A stretch of 49,110 nt of DNA from Pseudomonadota bacterium. Its GTDB lineage: Bacteria > Desulfobacterota > Desulfobacteria > Desulfobacterales > Desulfolunaceae. Numbering within the stretch: position 1 is the stretch's first letter; each line of letters begins with the position of its first letter. The DNA lies in NCBI GenBank assembly GCA_018818835.1, contig JAHIRD010000118.1:1-49110 (forward strand). Direction: 5' to 3'. Under the pieces are notes generated by a model that was not told where the DNA came from, made no database searches, and was given only the letters and a program-made list of their open reading frames with translations. Shown here one piece after another: positions 32,877 to 40,653 of the stretch. A program made the translations under genes and the position numbers.

Positions 32877-33181
32877 AGAAATAGTATAGCTATGACGTGC
32901 ATGAAGAAAAAGAATAAACAAATTTACCACCCGCTCCCGGTGATGGACAATGTTTAATTCTTTTTTAAACGCTGAATGTTAATCGGACATATAAGTCCCA
33001 TAGGTTGTATAAGTCCCATATTTTTTTGATTGTGGCTTTGCCGCGCTGTGTTCTTCGTGTTCGTCAGTGAGTTATGCGAACAGGTCATGAGTAAAAAATT
33101 TACGCGATTCCATTCCGAAGCCTGGAACGAACTTGTGTACACATACCCTAAAATAAAAAATCCCTGGGTGACGTCCTGTCC
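32877..33181. other. Spacer with repeat scraps
   Basis: Contains a minus-strand scrap of the REP-like family (ACCACCCGCTCCCGGTGATG at about 32927-32946), a second plus-strand scrap (TTCTTCGTGTTCGTCAGTGA at 33052-33071) and two direct copies of TATAAGTCCCATA (32990-33002 and 33008-33020). No gene was found. The promoter of the VanZ-like gene must lie here but is not clear. Confidence 0.5.
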
Positions 33182-34384
33182 ATGAAAGCAGGCGCTATAA
33201 ACAAAACCGTTTCCATTGGATATATGCCTCTGGGCTATATGGCCATGGTTGTTCTGGCGTTGACCCTCGAACCTTTCCAGTTCAGAATCCCTGGGAATTA
33301 TCATATGGCCCTGAGGGGCTCTTTGTGGGATATTATCGAGAATGTCATTCTTTTTATGCCCCTTGGATTTCTTTACCGGACAGGCAGTAAAAGGTCTTAT
33401 TCACGGCAGGGAATGGATGCCCTTTGTCTTGGCCTTATTTTCAGTCTGGGCATAGAGGTGCTACAGTATTATCTCCCCCAGCGTTTCACCACCTTTTCCG
33501 ATATCCTTGCCAATGGAACCGGAGCTTGTCTTGGAGCTCTTCTTTACGACAGACTAACCCGGAAAATTGATGAGCGCAGACTGGTTAAGGTGCTTTCCTT
33601 GGACTTACCCCTTTCCACCTTGATGTATCTGTTGATTCCTCTTTTATGGTTGAATGATTTGGAGACCTTTCAAGACCCGGCCCGAAATTTTCTCAGTGTG
33701 CTTCCGGTCATGATGGCAAGCATGATCATGTCTTCTGTGTATATCCACCGTTTGAATGAATATCCAGGAACCTCCGTGGCAGGCGTAATCCTGGTTTCCC
33801 TTTGTTTTCTGGTTTTGTCCATGATGCCAATTTTAAAAGAGCATCCAATCGTTGTCATTGAACTGGGCGTTTTCATGACAGGCTTGACTTTCTACCAGGT
33901 CATGAAGGGAAAGCGATTACCCCCAGGGGAAAAACGTTTTGAACGCCTTGTTTTAAAAAAAGTGCTGCCATTATTTGGTCTTTACCTTCTTCTTCTATCC
34001 CTTTGGCCCTTTTCCTTCACGACAAACACCTTTATGTTTAGCTGGTGGGGGATACCCTCCGTTCAGGCCCGAGGTGCACCTGCATTCTATCACTTATTTG
34101 AAATGACCGTGGCCTTTTCCGTTTTGGGATACATTTCAGCAGAGGCCCGTTCACGAATGAAAGAGACTCAAGCAGCCTGTCTGGGGCTGGTTTTATTGTT
34201 TTTGATTTTTAGTGCTTCGGGGGTGGAATTGCTCAAAGGATTCCGGCCAGGTGGATTTTGCAGCCCCATGGAAGGACTGATGTTTACCCTTGCGGGAATT
34301 TATGGAGGGATTATGTATCTGAGGATCGCCCAGTCTTTTCTCCTTGAAAAAGGCGTTATGGAATCTAAGGCAACTGACCATTGA
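33182..34384 (+). CDS. VanZ-like multi-helix membrane protein
   Basis: 400 residues with about ten hydrophobic segments. The first ~130 residues are a standard VanZ-like domain: LALTLEPFQFRIP, WDIIENVILFMPLGFLY, GLIFSLGIEVLQYYLPQRFT, and TTFSDILANGTGACLGALLY. The second half repeats elements of it (LSLWPFSFTTNTF, later SASGVELLKGF), suggesting a duplicated, diverged second unit. VanZ-like proteins are linked to envelope or glycopeptide phenotypes but their biochemical role is not settled. Alone in its direction until the beta-propeller gene 145 bases downstream. Confidence 0.8.
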   Translation: MKAGAINKTVSIGYMPLGYMAMVVLALTLEPFQFRIPGNYHMALRGSLWDIIENVILFMPLGFLYRTGSKRSYSRQGMDALCLGLIFSLGIEVLQYYLPQRFTTFSDILANGTGACLGALLYDRLTRKIDERRLVKVLSLDLPLSTLMYLLIPLLWLNDLETFQDPARNFLSVLPVMMASMIMSSVYIHRLNEYPGTSVAGVILVSLCFLVLSMMPILKEHPIVVIELGVFMTGLTFYQVMKGKRLPPGEKRFERLVLKKVLPLFGLYLLLLSLWPFSFTTNTFMFSWWGIPSVQARGAPAFYHLFEMTVAFSVLGYISAEARSRMKETQAACLGLVLLFLIFSASGVELLKGFRPGGFCSPMEGLMFTLAGIYGGIMYLRIAQSFLLEKGVMESKATDH

Positions 34385-34529
34385 TATCTTGAAAGCTTTA
34401 CGGGCATGTGGTATGGACATAAAATGTTTCGAATCGTACGATCCGCAAATCAATGAAGCCCATTTATTCCTAAGGGTATTTTGGGACATCATAAAAGGCA
34501 AAATTAACAGCATATTCGGGAGGTACTAT

Positions 34530-35408
34530 ATGAAAGGTTTCGTATACATTCTTCTTTTGGTGGTATGTGTATTAACCATGTCGGGGCTTAGCCAGGCCGT
34601 GAGTGAGTCCACGGAAAAAAAAGAAACCCTGGTCAGGATGTGGGAAACAAAGCCAGGTCTTCTGGTCCCTGAATCGGTTCTTTACCACAAGGAAAGTCAG
34701 ATACTTTTTGTGTCAAATATCAATGGCAAGCCCACGGAAAAGAATGGAGAAGGATTCATTTCCCGGCTGTCCCTTGACGGTAAGATCCTTGATCTGAAAT
34801 GGGCCGTGGGATTGAATGCCCCCAAGGGGTCAGTCATATATAAAAACAGATTTTATGTCAGTGATATCGACAGGTTGGCTGAAATTGACCTTGAAACAGG
34901 ACAGGTCCTGGCCATGTATCCGGCACCCGGGTCCGCGTTTCTGAATGATGTGACTGCGGATAATATGGGAAATATCTATGTGTCGGATATGGACGAAAAA
35001 GCCAGTGCTATCTGGAGGCTGTCCGGAGGTAAATTCGACGTATGGTTCAATGGGCCTGAAATCCGTTCCCCCAATGGACTTTATATGGAGGAAAACAAAC
35101 TGATGGTGGGTAATTCCGGTGATGGTAAAATAAAATCCATACGGATTTCCGATAAGGCAATTGTTGATTTTGCAACGGTTGGATCGGGGATTGACGGCCT
35201 TCGGCCCGATGGTAAAGGAAATTATATTGTTTCAGACTGGCAGGGAAAAACCAGCGTGGTTTCACCTGAAAGAAAACCGGTGCTTTTGATGGACACAAGC
35301 GCCTCACAGATAAACTCGGCCGATCTTGAATATGTGGTCGAAAAACAGCTCCTTTTAATCCCCACCTTTTTCCATAACACAGTGGTGGCCTATCAATTCA
35401 AATCATGA
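34530..35408 (+). CDS. Exported beta-propeller (SMP-30/NHL-like) protein
   Basis: 292 residues from the ATG at 34530 (GGGAGG upstream). Signal peptide (about 1-25, ending SQA-VSE). The rest is a repeating four-strand pattern typical of SMP-30/gluconolactonase-like propellers: VPESVLYHKESQILFVSNIN, APKGSVIYKNRFYVSDID, FLNDVTADNMGNIYVSDMD, SPNGLYMEENKLMVGN and GLRPDGKGNYIVSDWQG. Conserved Glu/Asn/Asp positions on the top face suggest calcium or small-ligand binding. No catalytic assignment is possible. Followed 44 bases later by a solute-binding protein gene. Confidence 0.75.
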   Translation: MKGFVYILLLVVCVLTMSGLSQAVSESTEKKETLVRMWETKPGLLVPESVLYHKESQILFVSNINGKPTEKNGEGFISRLSLDGKILDLKWAVGLNAPKGSVIYKNRFYVSDIDRLAEIDLETGQVLAMYPAPGSAFLNDVTADNMGNIYVSDMDEKASAIWRLSGGKFDVWFNGPEIRSPNGLYMEENKLMVGNSGDGKIKSIRISDKAIVDFATVGSGIDGLRPDGKGNYIVSDWQGKTSVVSPERKPVLLMDTSASQINSADLEYVVEKQLLLIPTFFHNTVVAYQFKS

Positions 35409-35452
35409 ATGGATTAAGTTTTAAATTGATTTTTAAAGCCGGATTATAAACA

Positions 35453-36178
35453 ATGCGCTGTTTTACTATTCGAATCATCGGTGTTGTCCTTTTTATCGTT
35501 TCGATGACAGTCTCTGTCTCCTTTGGAACACAAATATACCAAGTAGGCGTTCTTGATTTTCCGCCTTTCTTTATCGTTAAAAATGACAATGAGGTGGGCG
35601 GAACCCTGGCTGATCTTCTCCGCAGGATTCTGGACAAGGCCGGTTTGAATTATGAGATACACGGCTATCCTCCCAAGCGATCATTTAAAAACCTGAAAGA
35701 TGGGGTGACCCATATCACCATCGGCATTAAGGCCGTGCCTGGCTATGAAGGTCATGTCCTCTATGGTGACAGTGTCATTGATCAGATTGAAATATGCCTT
35801 TATTGTCGTGAAAATTACCCCCTGCTGAATTCCCAGGATGATATGAAAGGAAAAAAAATAATTACAATCCGTGGCTATGGTTATGGCGGAATGGCTGCCT
35901 TTCTCACCGATCCGATGAACAACATCACCCTTGATCAGACAGACTCCCATGAACTGGCTCTAAAAACCCTTTTGATTGGAAGGGGGGACTATGCTCTTGA
36001 TTATAAGCGTCCGGCAGAAGAAACGATTAAGACCTATTCCATGAGCGGTTTAAAATACAGTGTCATGAAAAAACTCAAAATCCATCTGATTGTATCCAAA
36101 AAAACACCGGATGCGGAAAATGTTTTGAAAAAGCTTGAAGAGGCTTATAATACCCTGCAAAACGAAGAGGTCAAGTGA
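35453..36178 (+). CDS. Periplasmic solute-binding-like protein (SBP family 3)
   Basis: 241 residues with a signal peptide (about 1-25, ending SFG-TQI). The fold pattern is that of family 3 solute-binding proteins: VGVLDFPPFFIVKNDNEVGG, LADLLRRILDKAGLNYEI, NLKDGVTHITIGIKAVPGY, then a hinge and LKGKKIITIRGYGYGG-like second lobe (MKGKKIITIRGYGYGG). No ABC transporter genes are near, so it may be a stand-alone periplasmic binding or sensing protein, as is common for this type in sulfate reducers. Ligand unknown. Confidence 0.75.
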   Translation: MRCFTIRIIGVVLFIVSMTVSVSFGTQIYQVGVLDFPPFFIVKNDNEVGGTLADLLRRILDKAGLNYEIHGYPPKRSFKNLKDGVTHITIGIKAVPGYEGHVLYGDSVIDQIEICLYCRENYPLLNSQDDMKGKKIITIRGYGYGGMAAFLTDPMNNITLDQTDSHELALKTLLIGRGDYALDYKRPAEETIKTYSMSGLKYSVMKKLKIHLIVSKKTPDAENVLKKLEEAYNTLQNEEVK

Positions 36179-36181
36179 TTT

Positions 36182-36724
36182 TTAAGCCCTGTTGTCGCAT
36201 GCCTTCACGGGACAGGGATTGCTTTCAACCTTTTTTATCATATCTCGGATACTGTCTTTGAATTCATTGAACTGACTATGGGAAAAATCCCCGGTTAGAA
36301 TCCATTCCAGAGCGTAATTGACCCCCAGGTAATCATAGGCGAAAATAGAGTAGGTCTTCCTCAAAAAATCAATACTTTCCCGGCACATGAATGCGAGACA
36401 GATGGGGCTTTTGTGGGTCGCAAGAACACAGCCTGTTACCGGGCTGTGGTATTCACACGGCGACACAGGATCTGGCCAGTGATGATCTTCGGGTTTTCCA
36501 TAACGGATTTCCCGTTCTTGTTTCAGACGATCAAAGGCCGGATGATCCAGATCGTAGAGCATATAATATTTGTTTTTGCAGCAGGCGGCAACAGGTTGGT
36601 TTCCGTTTTTTTCAATCTCGGGTTTGATGCATTGATCAAAACAGAAATTGAAAACCCTGAAGAAATCATTAAGAATGCCTTCCATTTCAAGGTATCGGGC
36701 CAGGTTTTTTTCAGTATCATTCAT
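36182..36724 (-). CDS. Cysteine-rich hypothetical protein
   Basis: 180 residues. Ten cysteines are spread along the chain: C28 and C32 (FNFCFDQCIKPEIE), a CC pair near 48, one in SPCEYHSPVTGCVLATH, CLAFMCRE and a final NPCPVKACDN. The spacing recalls small zinc/iron-cluster-binding proteins of the YkgJ type but the match is not close. No signal peptide or membrane segment. It is convergent with the solute-binding gene and 75 bases before the spermidine-synthase-like gene end in the same direction. Function unknown. Confidence 0.65.
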   Translation of the reverse strand: MNDTEKNLARYLEMEGILNDFFRVFNFCFDQCIKPEIEKNGNQPVAACCKNKYYMLYDLDHPAFDRLKQEREIRYGKPEDHHWPDPVSPCEYHSPVTGCVLATHKSPICLAFMCRESIDFLRKTYSIFAYDYLGVNYALEWILTGDFSHSQFNEFKDSIRDMIKKVESNPCPVKACDNRA

Positions 36725-36798
36725 ATATCGTTCAACATTTCGGTAAAATGATCATTAATTCTGGCCGTATATATTATACATGAACTGATCTGTAAATC

Positions 36799-38913
36799 CT
36801 ATTCAGAGTGCAGGGGAAACAAAAAAAGCAGGGAGCTTATGACCTTGAGCAGTCCAAGAAGACAGGTGGCATAAATTAATCCGCAAAGGGGAACCAGGAT
36901 AACACTTGTCACAAGGATTCCAAAGGCGGCGCCGACCAGATCGGCGGAAAATGCACGCCCTGCAGCTGAATTGCTGTCTTTGCGGTTGGCAAGAGCCAGG
37001 GGAAACTGAAATCCGCATAAAAAAGACAGGGACAGGCCAAAGAGAACGTAAAAGGCCATATGGCTTTTGATCATGGGCATCCAGATACAGATGGCAAATA
37101 AAACGATCAGAACAATAAGACCTGCGTCCGACAATTTGAGATAGCGTATCTTTTTATTGGGGTGATTTATTTTCATGGCAAAAAAGGCTCCTGGAAGAAG
37201 CCCGGACAGAAACACCGTGACAAGGACTCCAATCTGGTAATAGATGTAGCCAAAAACAATCTGAAAACAAAAAATCATTAGAAGTTCACTACCCATGGTA
37301 CTGAACCCTGTGGTGAAAATCAGAAATTCCGTTCTGGACAGATGGGGGAGGTATAGTCCAAGAAACAGGAAAAGTGAGACGATGAAGAACACCGGGCGGG
37401 TCTTGAATTTGGAAAACCATTGGGTAAACATGAAGGCCATGAGACGGGGCTGGGTATCGGTATTGGCAGGGGACACGGGTTGAATCTTGGCTGCCAGCTC
37501 CTTGATGCGCTGGGGACTGACATCTCCCTTAAAATAGTTGCCAATATAGTGTGTCGGGATGTTTTTAAGTGATAGACGAGAGGGAATATTAGGGTCCAGA
37601 GGGCTTTGGGAACAAAGAAAATAGATACGCTGTCCCGGTATAAGAAGGAGGTGATCAAAGGCCAGATCTGCTGTGCTATAGAGGCAGTCCAGGATGGTCT
37701 GTCGGTCCGTGTCCAGATAGCTGTCATAACCTTCGATGGAAAAGGATAAGACACCGTAAGGATTCAAATGATCCCGGATGAGATTGAAGCATTCCCGTGT
37801 ATAAAACCGGTTGACCTGAAATGTGGTTGGCTCAGGGAGATTGAGGATGATCGCGTCATAGGTCCGGGATGTTCGGGAAAGATATGCCCGTGCATCCTGG
37901 TGGATCAGAGACAGGCCCGGAATATTTTCCATCAGGCCAAAGGATAGAAGGCTTGTGGTGAGTTCGGGATCGATTTCCACATAATCCACAGTCTGGGGTT
38001 TGTATTTGGCGATTTCTGAGAAAATTCCGCTCTGGGCTGAAATCAGAAGAATGGATTTTGGACTGGGGACCTGGCATAGGGCATAATGCGTGCTTTCTTC
38101 TGCCCGTGCAGGGTCATAGGATGAATACACCGGTTCGCCATCCTGGAAAAGAGTGTGCTGGCCCTTGTCTTCAATGACAGTGATACGTCCGTATCGGGAT
38201 TCAAGGTATTGGGCCAGATTTCCCATGGGCGGCTCAAGGGATGTAATTTCAAAATGGAGGCTTGCCCCAAGAATCCCGCAAGTTGCCAAAATCATAAGGG
38301 CGGAAACCGGTAAAAAGGGTTTTTGAACCAGAAGAATTCCGGCCAGAAAAAGGGGGAGACCTGCCAGGGCAATGGCCTGAACAGGATGAAATACCTGAAC
38401 CAGCACAAAGGAAAATAGTAAACCCCCAAGAATATCACCCACATTGTCCGTGATGTATATCAAGGCTCCTTTCGCTTCCGGGTCTTGGGAACGCATCACA
38501 CGAAGGCTGAAGGGGAGAATAAATCCCACCAGGCCCGCATAGGGAAGAAGTGAAAAAAAACTGAAAAAAAAGGTGGCATAAAAACCAGGGGAACTACCGT
38601 ATATAAAAAAAAGATTTCGTAACAGACGGATTAAAAAAATTTGGCCAAGGGACAGGGCACAGAGAACAAGGGACAATCGGCCCAGTATGATTCGGGCTTT
38701 TATCGGGTCTGCAGGTGATTGATCCAGGACAAGAAAGGCCAGGGAGCCAAGCCCTCCGGCAATCAGCCAGTTGAAGAGAACCATGGCAATGAAAAATTCA
38801 TTGCCTGAAAAAAGGGCCAGAAATTCCCGTACAATAACCAGCTGGCTGGTCACCGATGAGATTCCTGTGGCGATAACCGTATAAAGAACCAGATTCTTAT
38901 TTTTTTTCTTCAA
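36799..38913 (-). CDS. Polytopic membrane protein with spermidine-synthase-like domain
   Basis: About 704 residues from a TTG at 38913; an ATG at 38964 would overlap the previous gene by 68 bases and lacks a ribosome site. The first ~220 residues form about seven membrane helices, the middle (about 225-460) is a spermidine synthase-like methyltransferase fold (SRYGRITVIEDKGQHTLFQD, VDYVEIDPELTTSLLSFG, LIHQDARAYLSRTSRTYDAI), and the last ~190 residues add about six helices. The Gly-rich nucleotide loop reads ISAQSG, not the usual GGGDG, so aminopropyl transfer is doubtful. Membrane-bound fusions of this kind are widespread but uncharacterised. Follows the MEMO-AMMECR1 gene, overlapping it by about 17 bases. 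Confidence 0.78.
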   Translation of the reverse strand: MKKKNKNLVLYTVIATGISSVTSQLVIVREFLALFSGNEFFIAMVLFNWLIAGGLGSLAFLVLDQSPADPIKARIILGRLSLVLCALSLGQIFLIRLLRNLFFIYGSSPGFYATFFFSFFSLLPYAGLVGFILPFSLRVMRSQDPEAKGALIYITDNVGDILGGLLFSFVLVQVFHPVQAIALAGLPLFLAGILLVQKPFLPVSALMILATCGILGASLHFEITSLEPPMGNLAQYLESRYGRITVIEDKGQHTLFQDGEPVYSSYDPARAEESTHYALCQVPSPKSILLISAQSGIFSEIAKYKPQTVDYVEIDPELTTSLLSFGLMENIPGLSLIHQDARAYLSRTSRTYDAIILNLPEPTTFQVNRFYTRECFNLIRDHLNPYGVLSFSIEGYDSYLDTDRQTILDCLYSTADLAFDHLLLIPGQRIYFLCSQSPLDPNIPSRLSLKNIPTHYIGNYFKGDVSPQRIKELAAKIQPVSPANTDTQPRLMAFMFTQWFSKFKTRPVFFIVSLFLFLGLYLPHLSRTEFLIFTTGFSTMGSELLMIFCFQIVFGYIYYQIGVLVTVFLSGLLPGAFFAMKINHPNKKIRYLKLSDAGLIVLIVLFAICIWMPMIKSHMAFYVLFGLSLSFLCGFQFPLALANRKDSNSAAGRAFSADLVGAAFGILVTSVILVPLCGLIYATCLLGLLKVISSLLFLFPLHSE

Positions 38914-40390
38914 AGTATTGAACCTGATAGGTTGAAACCATAAGGTCCGGCGATGACCAGGCATCGGCTGTAAGACCTGCTTTCATGCACAGATGGCGCA
39001 TAAAATCTTCGGCATTGGGGAGCTGTTCCCAGACCTGGGGAAGAAAGGTCGCGCCTGACCGTCCCTGGCGGATGATGACCCCGTCCACCTTGGGTCTGAG
39101 CTTGGCTAAAAGATCTTTGCCTCCTTTATGGGGTAATATCTGAGGTTCTGTGAGGATGCTTACTTCAATGTCGATGTCCGCAAGCTCATCTTCTGAAAGT
39201 GGGCTGAACCGGTAATCGTTGAAGGCTGCATTGAGGGCGTTTTCTTTGACACCGTCAATCACGGTATCATTCGATGATAAATTACCGATACAGCCCCTTA
39301 GCTGGTCATTGATTTTAAGGGTCACGAAGGTTCCCCGTCTGGCTTTGAAAACCGGGTCATCGGGAATGTCAACCTGTGGGGAAGGTTTGCCCAGTTTTTT
39401 TGAAATACTTGACCGGGCGAGATTGATAAGAACCTTGCCCTGTTTTGTATTAAAGGTGTCCGAAAGGTTTTTTTTTGTTTTTTTCATGGGATAATCTCCG
39501 TAAAAGGCTATGGCTGCGTAACCCACCACCTTGTTTTTATCGCCCTTTGTGTCCCCGCTATTTGCATAATGGATCAAGACAGGTTCCCATCCGTAACGAT
39601 CTGCCATAACCATCAGACTCAAAATGGGCAGGCGGCCGCAGGCAGCATTGTTCTTGTTCATCAAGGCATCAGGCTTTTGATTGAGGATCAGATCAAGGGT
39701 TTCTTTGTCGGTTTTGACTGCCGTGTCATAGGGTAGATAGTGTGATAGATCCGAACTTGCCACCCAAAGGGTGCTTGGATCTGTACCGGGTACCACCTTA
39801 AGGAGATCGTCAGCAAAGACCGTTGGATCAATCTGGCCAAGGGTAATGGGAATGATTGAAAATTCGGTGAGATAGCTTTGGAGAAACGGAAGAATCACTT
39901 CCAGGGAATGCTCAAGACGATCCGAATCCTCGACGATTTTAAACTGCTGGGGGAATTCACGGGCCAGACGTTTTGAATCACTGTGGATGGGAACACCTCC
40001 CAGTGGGCTATCCCAGACATCGGCATGGGTCAGGGACGCTCCGGTGAATCCCACCTTGTGATCCGGTCCCATGAGGATGATCCGCTTGAAATGCTGCCCC
40101 CCAAGGACCCTGGATGCATGGGCAGCGGTCAGACCCGAATAGGGATACCCGGCATGGGGCAGAATCAGGGCCTTAAGCGGATGATTACCGTGGGGGGGAC
40201 TGAACTGTGTTTTAAGAGCCTCTGCTGTCAGGGCCTCTATGGTTTGTTTAAGGGCCACGGGATCCCGGGGATAAAATGACCCTGCATAGGCCGGTTCCCG
40301 GACAGACTCAGCCCGTGTATGTCCCATGCTGACAAACAAAATTCCAAAAAGAGTAAATAAGACCACCCGCCGAACTGTCATGGTTTTCAT
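38897..40390 (-). CDS. Exported MEMO-AMMECR1 fusion (AmmeMemoRadiSam system proteins B and A)
   Basis: 497 residues from the ATG at 40390 (GGAGGG upstream; a longer frame to 40486 is not supported). It opens with a signal sequence (MKTMTVRRVVLFTLFGILFV, cleavage probably after GHTRA). Residues about 30-305 are a MEMO-like domain with ILPHAGYPYSG, MGPDHKVGF and VASSDLSHYLPYD, which supply the metal-ligand histidines. Residues about 315-497 are an AMMECR1 domain with the invariant LRGCIGNL. In the AmmeMemoRadiSam set these partner with a radical SAM enzyme, which is not in this window. Export of the fusion is unexpected for such a role. Upstream is the DUF6485 gene, 44 bases away. Confidence 0.88.
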   Translation of the reverse strand: MKTMTVRRVVLFTLFGILFVSMGHTRAESVREPAYAGSFYPRDPVALKQTIEALTAEALKTQFSPPHGNHPLKALILPHAGYPYSGLTAAHASRVLGGQHFKRIILMGPDHKVGFTGASLTHADVWDSPLGGVPIHSDSKRLAREFPQQFKIVEDSDRLEHSLEVILPFLQSYLTEFSIIPITLGQIDPTVFADDLLKVVPGTDPSTLWVASSDLSHYLPYDTAVKTDKETLDLILNQKPDALMNKNNAACGRLPILSLMVMADRYGWEPVLIHYANSGDTKGDKNKVVGYAAIAFYGDYPMKKTKKNLSDTFNTKQGKVLINLARSSISKKLGKPSPQVDIPDDPVFKARRGTFVTLKINDQLRGCIGNLSSNDTVIDGVKENALNAAFNDYRFSPLSEDELADIDIEVSILTEPQILPHKGGKDLLAKLRPKVDGVIIRQGRSGATFLPQVWEQLPNAEDFMRHLCMKAGLTADAWSSPDLMVSTYQVQYFEEKK

Positions 40391-40433
40391 GATGCCCTCC
40401 GTGATGGTTGATTGAAAAAGAGTCCTTTGGGGT

Positions 40434-40637
40434 TCAGACTTTATTTTGCGTAACCAGCCTGGCAAAATGCTCAAAGGACCGATCAAAGGTTTTTTCTGCC
40501 TCCTGTGTGAAACAGCATGCCGGAAGTTCTCTGTTTTTCAGGTGATAACTCAGGCAGTCACAGCAGACACCTTTCCTGGGGCATGATGAATAGGTGCAGA
40601 CGCAGGCAGACAGATTTTTTTCTTTTTTACATTCCAT
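40434..40637 (-). CDS. DUF6485-like cysteine-rich small protein
   Basis: 67 residues. Cysteines: MECKKEKNLSACVCTYSSC, PRKGVCCDCLSYH and PACCF; nine in the first 45 residues, spaced like a metal or Fe-S site. Followed by EAEKTFDRSFEHFARL. This matches the short DUF6485 family of anaerobes, whose role I do not know. It lies between the U32 gene (16 bases upstream) and the MEMO-AMMECR1 gene, all in one direction. Confidence 0.8.
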   Translation of the reverse strand: MECKKEKNLSACVCTYSSCPRKGVCCDCLSYHLKNRELPACCFTQEAEKTFDRSFEHFARLVTQNKV

Positions 40638-40653
40638 GGTGCCTCAGTGTTTT

